A DNA stretch of 64,000 nucleotides from Curtobacterium sp. VKM Ac-1395 (GTDB lineage: Bacteria > Actinomycetota > Actinomycetes > Actinomycetales > Microbacteriaceae): NCBI RefSeq assembly GCF_015350975.1, contig NZ_JADKRX010000003.1, forward strand, positions 186,001 to 250,000, in the 5' to 3' direction. Below the pieces are notes generated by a model. It saw only the letters and a list, made by a program, of their open reading frames with translations. It was not told where the DNA came from and did no database searches. The position numbers and the translations under genes are program-made. Shown in pieces: positions 15,840 through 26,845 of the stretch; within the stretch, counting starts at the first letter, position 1, and each line of letters opens with the position of its first letter.

Positions 15840-17978
15840 ATGACCATCGCCGAGAACGACCAGCTGGCCACCCTGAGTGAGGACGAGGTCGTCACGCACT
15901 CCTACGTCAAGCACGTCGCGCTGCCCTCCGGCGGCACACTCGCACTCATCACCCTCGACAACGGCAAGGACTACAAGCGTCCCTCGACGCTCGGCCCGCG
16001 CACGCTCCGCGAGCTCTCCGACGTGCTCGACACCCTGCGCGCTGCGGCGGCGGCGGGCGAGGTCCAGGCCGTCGCGGTCACGGGCAAGGAGTACTGCTTC
16101 GCCGCCGGGGCCGACCTCTCCCAGGCGTCGTCGGTGCCCTCGCGTGAGGTCGCCCACGACCTGGCCGCCCTCGGCCACGCCACACTCCGCAAGTTCTCCG
16201 ACCTGGGCGTGCCCTCGTTCGCGTTCGTGAACGGGATCGCGCTCGGCGGTGGCCTCGAGGTCGCACTGCACTGCACGTACCGGGTGTTCTCGTCCGCCGC
16301 ACAGGGCATCGGCCTGCCCGAGGTCTTCCTCGGCATCATCCCCGGCTGGGGCGGTGCGACGCTGCTCCCCCGCCTGATCGGCCCGGAGAAGGCGCTCCGC
16401 GTCATCGTCGAGAACCCGCTCAAGAACAACCGCCTGATGGACGGTGCAGCCGCGGTCGACCTCGGCATCGGCGACGCACTCATCCCCTCCGTGACGTTCC
16501 TGCCGTCCGCCGTCGCCTGGGCGGACGGCGTCGTGGCCGGTCGCACCAAGGTCGTCCGGAAGAACGAGCCGGGCATGCTCGAGAAGGCCGCGTGGGGCAC
16601 GGTCGTCAAGGTCGCGCGCTCGCAGGTCACGTCGAAGATCGGCTCGGTGCCGAAGTCCCCGTTCCGCGCGCTCGACCTCGTCGCCGCTGCGAAGTCCGGA
16701 TCCCTCGACGAGCGGTTCGCCGGCGAGGACGACGCCCTCGCCGACCTGCTCTCCGGCGACCAGTTCGCCGCGTCGATGTACGCGTTCGACCTCGTGCAGA
16801 AGCGTGCGAAGCGACCGGTCGGTGCTCCCGAGGGCGTCGAGGCGAAGAAGATCACGAAGGTCGGCGTCCTCGGTGCCGGGCTCATGGCGTCGCAGTTCGC
16901 GCTGCTCTTCGCCCGCCGGCTCGGTGTCCCCGTCGTCATCACCGACGTCTCCCAGGAGCGCGTCGACGCCGGTGTCGCACGGATCCGCCAGGCCGTCGAG
17001 GAGATGCTCGGCAAGGGCCGCGTCTCGCAGGACGACGCGAACCGCATCACCGCGCTCGTCAGCGGTTCGGTGTCCTACGACGCCTTCGCCGACGCCGACT
17101 GGGTGATCGAGGCCGTCTTCGAGGAGCTCAGCGTCAAGCAGGACGTGTTCCGGAAGATCGAACAGGTCATCGCTCCCGATGCCATCCTCGCGACGAACAC
17201 CTCGTCGCTGTCCGTCGACGAGATGGCCTCCGTGCTCCAGCACCCCGAGCGTCTGGTCGGCTTCCACTTCTTCAACCCGGTCGCGGTCATGCCGCTGCTC
17301 GAGGTCGTGCGGGCGTCCCAGACGTCCGACGAGGCCGTCGCCACCGCGCTCGCGGTCGCGAAGACCCTGAAGAAGACGGCCATCGTCACGGCGGACCAGC
17401 CGGGCTTCGTCGTCAACCGGGTCCTCGCGCGGGTGCTCGGTGAGGCGATGCGCGGCGTCGAGGAGGGCACCTCGTTCGAGACCGTGGCAGCGGGTGCCGC
17501 TCCCCTCGGCCTGCCGATGTCGCCGTTCGAGCTGCTCGAGCTCGTCGGCCTGCCGGTCGGCGCGCACGTGCTCGACTCGCACCACGCCGCCTGGCCGGAG
17601 CGCTTCTACCCGGGCGACGGCCTCAAGCGCATCGCCGAGCACGGCACGATCCTGACGCGCGACAAGAAGGGCTCGGTGACCGGGTACGACCCCGCTGCCG
17701 TGAAGCTCGTCGCGCCGTCGAAGAAGGACGCCGCACCGGTGGACGCCGCGACCATGCAGCAGCGCTTCGAGGACGCCCTGGCCGACGAGGTGCACCGCAT
17801 GCTCGAGGACGGGGTCGTCCAGCACGTCGAGGAGATCGACCTCGGACTGATCCTCGGCGCGGGCTACCCGTTCCAGGCCGGTGGCATCAGCCCCTACCTC
17901 GACCGGAGTGGTGCGTCCGAGCGCGTCTTCGGCGGCGCGTTCCACGAGCCGCCGGTCGTGGGACCCGCCTCCCGCTGA
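15840..17978 (+). CDS. fadB: 3-hydroxyacyl-CoA dehydrogenase/enoyl-CoA hydratase fusion (FadB type)
   Basis: A 712-residue bifunctional beta-oxidation enzyme. The N-terminal crotonase domain (about 20-300) has both catalytic Glu regions, GIALGGGLEVALHC and GIGLPEVFLGIIPGWGG. The NAD-binding domain starts at residue 340 with KVGVLGAGLMASQFA, and the dehydrogenase motif VGFHFFNPVAVMPLLEVV carries the catalytic His. Two C-terminal 3HCDH domains follow (PGFVVNRVLARVLGEAMRGV). It hydrates 2-enoyl-CoA and oxidises the 3-hydroxyacyl-CoA, passing product to the FadA encoded just upstream. It ends just before the first ACACCGGTGT repeat. Confidence 0.95.
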   Translation: MTIAENDQLATLSEDEVVTHSYVKHVALPSGGTLALITLDNGKDYKRPSTLGPRTLRELSDVLDTLRAAAAAGEVQAVAVTGKEYCFAAGADLSQASSVPSREVAHDLAALGHATLRKFSDLGVPSFAFVNGIALGGGLEVALHCTYRVFSSAAQGIGLPEVFLGIIPGWGGATLLPRLIGPEKALRVIVENPLKNNRLMDGAAAVDLGIGDALIPSVTFLPSAVAWADGVVAGRTKVVRKNEPGMLEKAAWGTVVKVARSQVTSKIGSVPKSPFRALDLVAAAKSGSLDERFAGEDDALADLLSGDQFAASMYAFDLVQKRAKRPVGAPEGVEAKKITKVGVLGAGLMASQFALLFARRLGVPVVITDVSQERVDAGVARIRQAVEEMLGKGRVSQDDANRITALVSGSVSYDAFADADWVIEAVFEELSVKQDVFRKIEQVIAPDAILATNTSSLSVDEMASVLQHPERLVGFHFFNPVAVMPLLEVVRASQTSDEAVATALAVAKTLKKTAIVTADQPGFVVNRVLARVLGEAMRGVEEGTSFETVAAGAAPLGLPMSPFELLELVGLPVGAHVLDSHHAAWPERFYPGDGLKRIAEHGTILTRDKKGSVTGYDPAAVKLVAPSKKDAAPVDAATMQQRFEDALADEVHRMLEDGVVQHVEEIDLGLILGAGYPFQAGGISPYLDRSGASERVFGGAFHEPPVVGPASR

Positions 17979-17986
17979 CCCTCCTG

Positions 17987-18054
17987 CAAGACACCGGTGT
18001 TCGGGCACCGCGCCGCGTCCTTCCGCGGCGCGAAGCCTTGACACCGGTGTCTTG
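17987..18054. repeat. 68-bp cruciform repeat, copy A (ACACCGGTGT ends)
   Basis: Outer arms are perfect (CAAGACACCGGTGT and ACACCGGTGTCTTG, 14 bp). Inner arms GCGCCGCG and CGCGGCGC lie around a short TCCTTC loop. A nearly identical copy lies at 18456-18517, so the pair brackets the small gene 18090-18455. It begins 9 bp after the fadB stop and could act as a terminator. Confidence 0.75.
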
Positions 18055-18076
18055 CGCTGCCCCGACTCCGGCGGCG

Positions 18077-18082
18077 TACCGT
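18077..18082 (+). promoter_or_regulatory. -10-like hexamer TACCGT, predicted leaderless start
   Basis: TACCGT lies 7 nt before the ATG at 18090 and just after repeat copy A; no ribosome site is present. Confidence 0.45.
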
Positions 18083-18089
18083 CCTGAGC

Positions 18090-18455
18090 ATGCAGGACTG
18101 GTGGGCGCCGACGACCAGCGGAGGACCGTCGGTCGTGGTCCCCGTCCCCCTCGACGACGTGCCCGACGCACTTGACCGTGCCGTCCGGGCCGTCCCCGGC
18201 GCTGCCGCGATCGAGATCCGTGCCGACGGCGCGGTCATCGGACGACGGACGTCGTTCGCGCTCCGGGCGGAGAACATCGTCCTGACGTTCGAACGCGTCG
18301 ACGCGGGGGCGTCCCGCGTTCGCATCATCCGCGAGGGCCGCGACGGCCTCGACCTCGGCCGGACGCTGGTGGTCAGCCCGTTGGCTCGCGCGCTGCTCGC
18401 CGCGCTGCGCTCTCCCGATGCCGATGCGGCGCCCGAGCGGCCTCCTGCCAGGTGA
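18090..18455 (+). CDS. Small hypothetical protein bracketed by repeats
   Basis: A 121-residue protein with no family I recognise. It begins MQDWWAPTTSGGPSVVVPVP and has an alternating alpha/beta pattern (DALDRAVRAVPGAAAIEIRA; NIVLTFERVDAGASRVRIIR), ending in an Ala/Pro/Arg tail. There are no cysteines, no signal peptide and no membrane segment. Codon use is as GC-rich as its neighbours. The two flanking 62-68 bp repeats and its own leaderless-type promoter make it an isolated unit between fadB and dxs. It could be a small regulatory or structural protein. Confidence 0.6.
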   Translation: MQDWWAPTTSGGPSVVVPVPLDDVPDALDRAVRAVPGAAAIEIRADGAVIGRRTSFALRAENIVLTFERVDAGASRVRIIREGRDGLDLGRTLVVSPLARALLAALRSPDADAAPERPPAR

Positions 18456-18517
18456 GACACCGGTGTTCGGGCACCGCGCCGCGTACTTCCGCGGCGCGAA
18501 GCCTGGACACCGGTGTC
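18456..18517. repeat. Cruciform repeat, copy B (ACACCGGTGT ends)
   Basis: Differs from copy A at very few positions over about 60 bp (GACACCGGTGTTCGGGCACC shared at the left end). It starts directly after the TGA of the small gene and lies between convergent genes, 14 bp from the dxs stop. Confidence 0.75.
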
Positions 18518-18531
18518 CAGCTGGCCCCCCG

Positions 18532-20466
18532 CTAGCGGTCTGAGGCTGCGGACTCCCGCGACCGCGCCGGCTTCGCCTGGGGCACCTTCGTGCCGACGAC
18601 CTGGTCGATGACGTCGCGGGCGATCGCCTGCGCCGTCAGCCCGGCGTCCTGCAGGACCTGGGAGCGCGTGGCGTGGTCGATGAACTCGTCCGGCAGGCCG
18701 AGCTCGTTCACGCCGGTGTCGACTCCCGCCGCGCGGAGGTCCTGGCGCAGCCGCGTGCCCACACCGCCCACGCGGACGCCGTCCTCGATCGTGATCACGA
18801 GGCGGTGTGCGCGGGACAGCTCGATGAGCGAGGTCGGGATCGGCACGACCCACCGCGGGTCGACGACGGTGACGCCGATGCCCTGGGCCTCGAGCAGCCC
18901 GGCGGCTTCGAGCGCGACGGGCACCATCGAGCCGACGGCGACGAACAGGACGTCCTCCGACGTGTCCGACGCGTGCAGCACGTCCACCCCGTCCGAGGTC
19001 CGGGACAGCGCGGGGATGTCCGGCCCGACCTGGCCCTTCGACCAGCGCAGCACGGTGGGTGCGTCGTCGATGGCGACGGCCTCGCGGAACTCCTCGCGCA
19101 GGGTGGCGGCGTCACGCGGGGCGGCGATGCGGATCCCGGGGACGACCTGCAGCAGCGCGAGGTCCCACATGCCGTGGTGCGACGGGCCGTCGGGACCGGT
19201 CACCCCGGCGCGGTCGAGCACGAACGTCACGCCGGCGCGGTGCAGGGCGACGTCCATCAGGACCTGGTCGAACGCCCGGTTGAGGAACGTGGCGTAGAGG
19301 GCGACGACGGGGTGCAGTCCCCCGTACGCCAGGCCGGCGGCGGAGGTGACGGCGTGCTGTTCCGCGATGCCGACGTCGTACACGCGCTCGGGGTGCTGCT
19401 CCTGGAACAGGTGCAGCCCGGTCGGCCGGAGCATGGCGGCCGTGATCGCGACGACCCGCGGGTCCGCAGCGCCGACCGCGGCGAGCTCGGCCGCGAAGAC
19501 GGACGTCCACGACGGCCCCGACGCGGTGTCGAGCGACTCGCCCGTCTCCGGGTCGATGTGCCCGACGGCGTGGAACTGGTCGGCCTGGTCGCGCAGGGCG
19601 GGCTCGAAGCCGTGGCCCTTCTCGGTGATGGCGTGCACGATCACGGGCGCGCCGTACTCCTTGGCCTGCCGGAGCGCGGCCTCCATCGCCTGCTGGTCGT
19701 GCCCGTTGACCGGCCCGATGTACTTGATGTCGAGGTTCGAGTAGAGCGACTCGTTGTTCGTGACGCGCGACAGGAACCCGTGCAGTCCCCCGCGCAGCCC
19801 TCGGTACACCGCACGCCCCGGCGCGCCGAAGCGGGCAGCAGCGGCCTGGCTCTTCTCGTAGAGCTCCCGGTACTCGCGGCGGGTGCGGACGGAGTTGAGG
19901 AAGCGCGCCATGCCACCGATCGTCGGGGCGTAGGACCGCCCGTTGTCGTTCACGACGATCACGAGCCGGCGGTCGTTGTCGTCGGAGATGTTGTTGAGGG
20001 CCTCCCACGTCATGCCGCCCGTCAGCGCGCCGTCCCCGACGACGGCCACCACGGTGCGGTCGGACTGGCCGGTCTGTCGGAAGGCGCGGGAGATCCCGTC
20101 CGCCCAGGACAACGACGACGACGCGTGGGAGGACTCAACGATGTCGTGCTCGGACTCGCTCCGCTGCGGGTAGCCGGCGATCCCGCCGCGCTCGCGCAGG
20201 TGCGAGAAGTCCTGCCGACCCGTCACGATCTTGTGCACGTAGGACTGGTGCCCGGTGTCGAACACGAACGGGTCGTGCGGCGAGTCGAACACCCGGTGCA
20301 TCGCGAGCGTCAGTTCGACGACCCCGAGGTTCGGTCCGAGGTGGCCGCCGGTCTTGGCGACCTCGGCCACGAGGAACTTGCGGATCTCGGCCGACAGGTC
20401 GGTCATCTGGGCGTCGGAGAGACGCTTCAGGTCGCGCGGCGACGTGATGCTGGCGAGCAGACTCAC
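18532..20466 (-). CDS. dxs: 1-deoxy-D-xylulose-5-phosphate synthase
   Basis: A 644-residue thiamine-diphosphate enzyme that condenses pyruvate and glyceraldehyde 3-phosphate, the first step of the MEP isoprenoid pathway. The GTG start (MSLLASITSPRDLKRLSDAQ) follows AAAGGAGCG. Diagnostic motifs are GGHLGPNLGVVELTLAMHRV, the ThDP/Mg loop VVGDGALTGGMTWEALNN, and in the pyrimidine domain YDVGIAEQHAVTSAAGLA with its catalytic Glu. The C-terminal transketolase domain is complete. It ends near the ACACCGGTGT repeat copy B, convergent with the small hypothetical gene. Confidence 0.96.
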   Translation of the reverse strand: MSLLASITSPRDLKRLSDAQMTDLSAEIRKFLVAEVAKTGGHLGPNLGVVELTLAMHRVFDSPHDPFVFDTGHQSYVHKIVTGRQDFSHLRERGGIAGYPQRSESEHDIVESSHASSSLSWADGISRAFRQTGQSDRTVVAVVGDGALTGGMTWEALNNISDDNDRRLVIVVNDNGRSYAPTIGGMARFLNSVRTRREYRELYEKSQAAAARFGAPGRAVYRGLRGGLHGFLSRVTNNESLYSNLDIKYIGPVNGHDQQAMEAALRQAKEYGAPVIVHAITEKGHGFEPALRDQADQFHAVGHIDPETGESLDTASGPSWTSVFAAELAAVGAADPRVVAITAAMLRPTGLHLFQEQHPERVYDVGIAEQHAVTSAAGLAYGGLHPVVALYATFLNRAFDQVLMDVALHRAGVTFVLDRAGVTGPDGPSHHGMWDLALLQVVPGIRIAAPRDAATLREEFREAVAIDDAPTVLRWSKGQVGPDIPALSRTSDGVDVLHASDTSEDVLFVAVGSMVPVALEAAGLLEAQGIGVTVVDPRWVVPIPTSLIELSRAHRLVITIEDGVRVGGVGTRLRQDLRAAGVDTGVNELGLPDEFIDHATRSQVLQDAGLTAQAIARDVIDQVVGTKVPQAKPARSRESAASDR

Positions 20467-20519
20467 GGGCGCTCCTTTCGTGGGGCTGTCGGCCCACTCT
20501 ATTCGCGATGACCGACATC

Positions 20520-20561
20520 GGACTGGAGGCCCGTGGCGGGTTCGCCACGGGCCTCCAGTCC
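20520..20561. terminator. Perfect 19-bp inverted repeat, GGAGGCCCG family
   Basis: Arms 20520-20538 and 20543-20561 around loop GGTT, between the acnA stop and the dxs start, both on the minus strand. It probably terminates acnA. Confidence 0.7.
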
Positions 20562-20598
20562 GTCATCTGGTCGCGTCAGCGACCCGTGTGCGGTTCGC

Positions 20599-23436
<2,838 letters not shown>

Positions 23437-23556
23437 TGTGCCGCCTCCTGAGTTGATCGATCGTGCCCTCGTCCTCGTGGGCCGTCCCACCAGCACGGTA
23501 GACCCCTGCCGCCGGGTGCGATGCCCCCGCGGAGATGTCTTGATGTCGAGAGAACT

Positions 23557-24387
23557 CTACACCGCAGCCTGGTCCGGCTCGCGCTTGAACACCGTGCGGG
23601 TGAGCAGCCACGTGACCCAGAGGAGCGCCGCGTAGAGCGGGACGCCCGTGATGAGCTTGATGCCGGCGAGCAGTTCGACCTGGGCCGTCAGGTAGAGCGG
23701 GATCTCGATGACCAGCCGGAGCGCGAACAGCCCCACCCAGAGCCAGGTCGCGACCGTGAGCACGCGGCGCTTGCCCGGGTCGGCACGCCAGTCCGTGCCC
23801 GTGCCGTCCTCGTCCTGCGGCAGCAGCAGGCCGACGATGAGCCCGATGAGCGGCCGGCGGATCACGAGCGTCACCAGGAGCCCGACGAGGCACACCAGGT
23901 TGATGACGATCCCGGGGATGAAGTTGCTCTCCGCCTTGCCGGTGATGAGCGCGAGGCCGGCCGAGATCGCGACGCCCAGGATGCCCGCGAACGACATCGC
24001 CAGGGACTGCCGCTGTACCAGCCGGAGCACGACGAAGACGAGCCCGACGAGCACGGGGATCACGACGCTCGGGACGAGCTCCTTCGTGATCGCGTAGACG
24101 ATCAGGAACGCGAAGCCCGGCAGCACCGACTCGGCGAGGCCGCGGACGCCACCGACGGCGGTCACCAGGGCGCGGCCGGAGGGAGCCTCTCCCGGTGCCA
24201 CCTGGCCGATGCCGGCGTTCCGGACGGCGTCGCGCAGCTGCGCGTTCAGCGACAGCGGCTCGGCACGCTCGTCCGCGAAGCGGTCGTCCGCGTGGTGGTC
24301 GTCAGCGAGGCGACCGTCCGGGGACGGAGCAGGCGCGTCGGCGGACGCGACCCCCTCGGGGTCAGCAGGGTCGAGACGGTCCGACAC
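23557..24387 (-). CDS. DUF3159 integral membrane protein
   Basis: A 276-residue membrane protein of the actinobacterial DUF3159 family. The N-terminal 75 residues are acidic and His/Asp-rich (DDHHADDRFADERAE) and probably cytosolic. About six hydrophobic segments follow, for example VLPGFAFLIVYAITKELVPS and FIPGIVINLVCLVGLLVTLV. The start is GTG with GGAGG upstream. It lies 15 bp after the DUF3710 gene in the same direction, so dut-DUF3710-DUF3159 form a conserved actinobacterial operon. Function unknown; topology resembles small intracellular-septation-like transport proteins. Confidence 0.88.
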   Translation of the reverse strand: MSDRLDPADPEGVASADAPAPSPDGRLADDHHADDRFADERAEPLSLNAQLRDAVRNAGIGQVAPGEAPSGRALVTAVGGVRGLAESVLPGFAFLIVYAITKELVPSVVIPVLVGLVFVVLRLVQRQSLAMSFAGILGVAISAGLALITGKAESNFIPGIVINLVCLVGLLVTLVIRRPLIGLIVGLLLPQDEDGTGTDWRADPGKRRVLTVATWLWVGLFALRLVIEIPLYLTAQVELLAGIKLITGVPLYAALLWVTWLLTRTVFKREPDQAAV

Positions 24388-24402
24388 CGGGCCTCCTGGT
24401 CG

Positions 24403-25125
24403 TCAGATCGCCGACTGCGTCGACTTCGGCATGTGCAGCGGGATCAGGTCGCGCGGCGGCATCGGCGTGGTGCCCCGCACCACGACGACGCTGCGGAAGA
24501 GCTCTTCGATCTCCTCGGCGTCCTCGGGCGAGTCGGCGGCCTTGCCGGCGATCACGCCGCGCAGGAACCACCGGGGTCCGTCGACGCCGATGAAGCGGGC
24601 CGGGCGGGCACCGGCGACGCCGCCGTCCCCGTCGACCAGGACCGGGACGCTGGCGCGGAGCTCGGGACCGAACGGGCCGTCGACCTCGGTCACGGTGCCG
24701 CCCTGACGCTCGATCTGGTCGGCGATCTGCGCGCGGATCTCGTGCCACAGTCCGGTGGACCGCGGTGCGGCGAACGGCTGGACCTGGAGCGTGGAGTCGT
24801 CGTAGTCGAGCCCGACCGCGACGACGCGCTGGGAGCCCTCCTCGACCTCGAGCCGGAGGTGCAGGCCCTCCCGCGGCAGGATCTTCACGCCGCCCAGGTC
24901 GACGTAGGGCCGGACCGGGTTGGCCTCGGTCTCGTCGAGCGGGCCCGACTCCTCGCGGTCAGCGGGAGCGGACTTGCCGGTCGGCGCGACGGCGTCGACC
25001 TCGTCGAGTCCGGCGTCGGCCTCCACAGCGATGTCGACCTCCGGGGAGGTCTCCGCGACCTCGGCGTCGTCGGCGACGGCAGCGGCCACCTCGACCTCGT
25101 CACGCTTGCGTCGGCCGATCCTCAT
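24403..25125 (-). CDS. DUF3710 protein
   Basis: A 240-residue soluble protein of the DUF3710 family, found next to dut in actinobacteria. Residues 1-65 are an acidic, low-complexity N-terminus. The conserved part begins PVRPYVDLGGVKILPREGLH and includes FAAPRSTGLWHEIRAQIADQ and ARFIGVDGPRWFLRGVIAG. No catalytic motif is known for the family. Its ATG overlaps the dut stop by 4 nt, so it is coupled to dUTPase synthesis. Function unknown. Confidence 0.9.
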   Translation of the reverse strand: MRIGRRKRDEVEVAAAVADDAEVAETSPEVDIAVEADAGLDEVDAVAPTGKSAPADREESGPLDETEANPVRPYVDLGGVKILPREGLHLRLEVEEGSQRVVAVGLDYDDSTLQVQPFAAPRSTGLWHEIRAQIADQIERQGGTVTEVDGPFGPELRASVPVLVDGDGGVAGARPARFIGVDGPRWFLRGVIAGKAADSPEDAEEIEELFRSVVVVRGTTPMPPRDLIPLHMPKSTQSAI

Positions 25126-25652
25126 CGCTGCGTTCCTTCCGTCTGGTTCAGGACTGTCTCAGCGCCGGGTGCGGCGCTCGTGCTGGGGTGCGTCTGCGCG
25201 CCGGGAACGGCGCTCGTGCCACCGTAGCCCGAGGAACCGAAGCCACCATGGCCGCGGACGCTGTCGGGGAGCTCCTCCACGCGGGTGAACACCACCGGGG
25301 GCACCGGCATGACGATCATCTGCGCGATGCGGTCGCCCACGTGGACCGCGTACGGCTCGGCCTGGTCGGTGTTGAGCAGCGCGACCTTGATCTCCCCGCG
25401 GTAGCCGGAGTCGACCGTGCCGGGGGCGTTCACGATCGTGATGCCGTGCTTGGCCGCCAGACCGCTGCGTGGGACCACGAAGGCCGCGTGGCCGTCGGGG
25501 AGGGCGATCGAGACGCCCGTGCCGACGAGACGACGCTCACCGGGAGCGAGCACGAAGGCCTCGGTCGAGACGAGGTCGGCGCCGGCGTCACCGGGGTGGG
25601 CGTGGACGGGAGCGTTCTCCCCGGTCCAGAGCACGTCGACAGGTTCGGTCAC
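25122..25652 (-). CDS. dut: Deoxyuridine 5'-triphosphate nucleotidohydrolase
   Basis: A 176-residue trimeric dUTPase that hydrolyses dUTP to dUMP and keeps uracil out of DNA. All five family motifs are visible: I DAGADL, II PRSGLAAK, III NAPGTVDSGYRGEIKV, IV GDRIAQM and V RGHGGFGSSG. After motif V there is a low-complexity tail of about 30 residues (GGTSAVPGAQTHPSTSAAPG) not usual in the family. The GTG start at 25652 has a TACCCT hexamer 6 nt upstream. It is first gene of the dut-DUF3710-DUF3159 operon. Confidence 0.95.
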   Translation of the reverse strand: MTEPVDVLWTGENAPVHAHPGDAGADLVSTEAFVLAPGERRLVGTGVSIALPDGHAAFVVPRSGLAAKHGITIVNAPGTVDSGYRGEIKVALLNTDQAEPYAVHVGDRIAQMIVMPVPPVVFTRVEELPDSVRGHGGFGSSGYGGTSAVPGAQTHPSTSAAPGAETVLNQTEGTQR

Positions 25653-25658
25653 GTGACG

Positions 25659-25664
25659 AGGGTA
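25659..25664 (-). promoter_or_regulatory. -10-like hexamer TACCCT upstream of dut
   Basis: Minus-strand TACCCT, 6 nt before the GTG at 25652; predicted leaderless. Confidence 0.5.
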
Positions 25665-25717
25665 GTGCAGCCCGTGACCGTTCCGTGACCTCAGGTGACT
25701 CGTGGTCGAATGGTCTC

Positions 25718-26149
25718 GTGACCCTGTACCGCGAACGTCTCTGGGCGCCGCCGAGCCTGTACCTGGCGACGGCGCTCGTCATCCCCGCGAGCCTGCTCGT
25801 GTTCCTGCCGATCAGCATCGTGACGGGGATCATCGTCGCCGCGGCGATGGAGGTCGGGGTGCTCGTGCTCCTCTGGGCCGTCGCACCCGTGGTCGAGGTG
25901 ACCGACACCGAGTTCCGCGCCGGGCGGGCCCACCTGCCGCGTGCGGTCGTCGGCGAGGCCGTGCCGTTCCACGGGGCCGAGGCCACGACCCAGCGCGGGC
26001 CGAAGCTCGACGCCCGGGCATGGACGCTCTTCCGCGGGTACGTCCGGCCCGTCGTGCGCGTCGAGGTCCGCGACGACGCCGACCCCACCCCGTACTGGCT
26101 CGTCAGTGTGCGCAACCCGGACAAGGTCGTCGCCGCGCTGCGCTCCTGA
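25718..26149 (+). CDS. DUF3093 membrane protein
   Basis: A 143-residue protein of the DUF3093 family, commonly divergent from dut in actinobacteria as here. The start is the GTG at 25718 (MTLYRERLWAPPSLYLATAL), without a clear ribosome site. Two adjacent membrane segments (about 13-35 and 38-58, LVIPASLLVFLPISIVTGII) are followed by a cytosolic beta-rich domain with the conserved patches TEFRAGRAHLPRAVVGEAVP and YVRPVVRVEVRDDADPTPYW. Function unknown. It ends at a bidirectional terminator shared with the DUF4193 gene. Confidence 0.85.
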   Translation: MTLYRERLWAPPSLYLATALVIPASLLVFLPISIVTGIIVAAAMEVGVLVLLWAVAPVVEVTDTEFRAGRAHLPRAVVGEAVPFHGAEATTQRGPKLDARAWTLFRGYVRPVVRVEVRDDADPTPYWLVSVRNPDKVVAALRS

Positions 26150-26200
26150 CGCCCGTCGACGCACCGGCCCGGCTCGACGCCACGGGCGGCCCGACACATG

Positions 26201-26240
26201 ACGAACGGCCCGCACCCCAGGAGGGATGCGGGCCGTTCGT
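26201..26240. terminator. Bidirectional terminator between DUF3093 and DUF4193 genes
   Basis: Perfect 14-bp arms ACGAACGGCCCGCA (26201-26214) and TGCGGGCCGTTCGT (26227-26240) between convergent genes. Confidence 0.75.
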
Positions 26241-26256
26241 CGTTCGCGTGCGTGCC

Positions 26257-26556
26257 CTAGAGCGCCGCGCACTCCGCGCAGACCGGGCCGAGCTTCGACT
26301 CGTGGTCGAGCTGCGACCGGTGCTTCACGAGGAAGCACTCGACGCAGGTGAACTCGTCCACCTGCGGGGGCAGCACGACGACGTCGAGGTCGACGTCGCT
26401 GAGGTCCTGTCCGGCGAGTTCGAAGCTGCCGGGGTTGTCGGAGTCGTCGTCGACGACCCCGGACATCTTGTCGGGCACGCGCTCCTTGAGGGCCTCGATC
26501 GACTCCGAATCGGAGTTGTCGTCGGTCTTCCGGGGGGCGTCGTAATCGGTGGCCAT
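26257..26556 (-). CDS. DUF4193 zinc-ribbon protein
   Basis: A 99-residue acidic protein of the actinobacterial DUF4193 family. The N-terminal two thirds are Asp/Ser-rich (SDSESIEALKERVPDKMSGV). The C-terminus holds a zinc-ribbon-like pair of CxxC motifs in FTCVECFLVKHRSQL and GPVCAECAAL. An alternative ATG 6 nt upstream (MGMATDY) is equally possible; both have only the weak GGATGG site. Function unknown, though short zinc ribbons of this kind are often RNA polymerase or ribosome associated. It is divergent from sepH. Confidence 0.85.
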   Translation of the reverse strand: MATDYDAPRKTDDNSDSESIEALKERVPDKMSGVVDDDSDNPGSFELAGQDLSDVDLDVVVLPPQVDEFTCVECFLVKHRSQLDHESKLGPVCAECAAL

Positions 26557-26845
26557 GCCCATCCATTTCTCGTATCGAGAGGTCGTCGCCGGAGATCGGC
26601 GGCGACAGTATCCAACACGTGCCGCCTCGATGCAAACTGAGCGGTCAGCGGCTCGTCTGGGCGTGCAACCGGTCGCGCGGTCCGGCCATTCCCGCGGGCC
26701 GGTCCCGATCCCGTCGGACCCCGGTGCAGCCGAGTGCGCGACACCCCGACGGCACGCCCGTGCGCCTCCCCGGAAACCGGCCGGTGTCCCTGCATACTTC
26801 CGGGGTACGACGCAGACCGTACGCAACTGCTCGGAAGGCGGAACC
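26557..26845. other. Divergent control region between DUF4193 gene and sepH
   Basis: 289 bp without a supported gene. A CATACT hexamer (26793-26798) may be the sepH -10; a GGAAGGCGG ribosome site lies at about 26833-26841. No inverted repeat of note is seen. Confidence 0.4.

Noticed and set aside
17894-18853. Minus-strand 319-codon frame across the ACACCGGTGT repeats
   Set aside because: It is antisense to fadB, the small gene and part of dxs; the apparent repeated peptide comes from the two DNA repeats.
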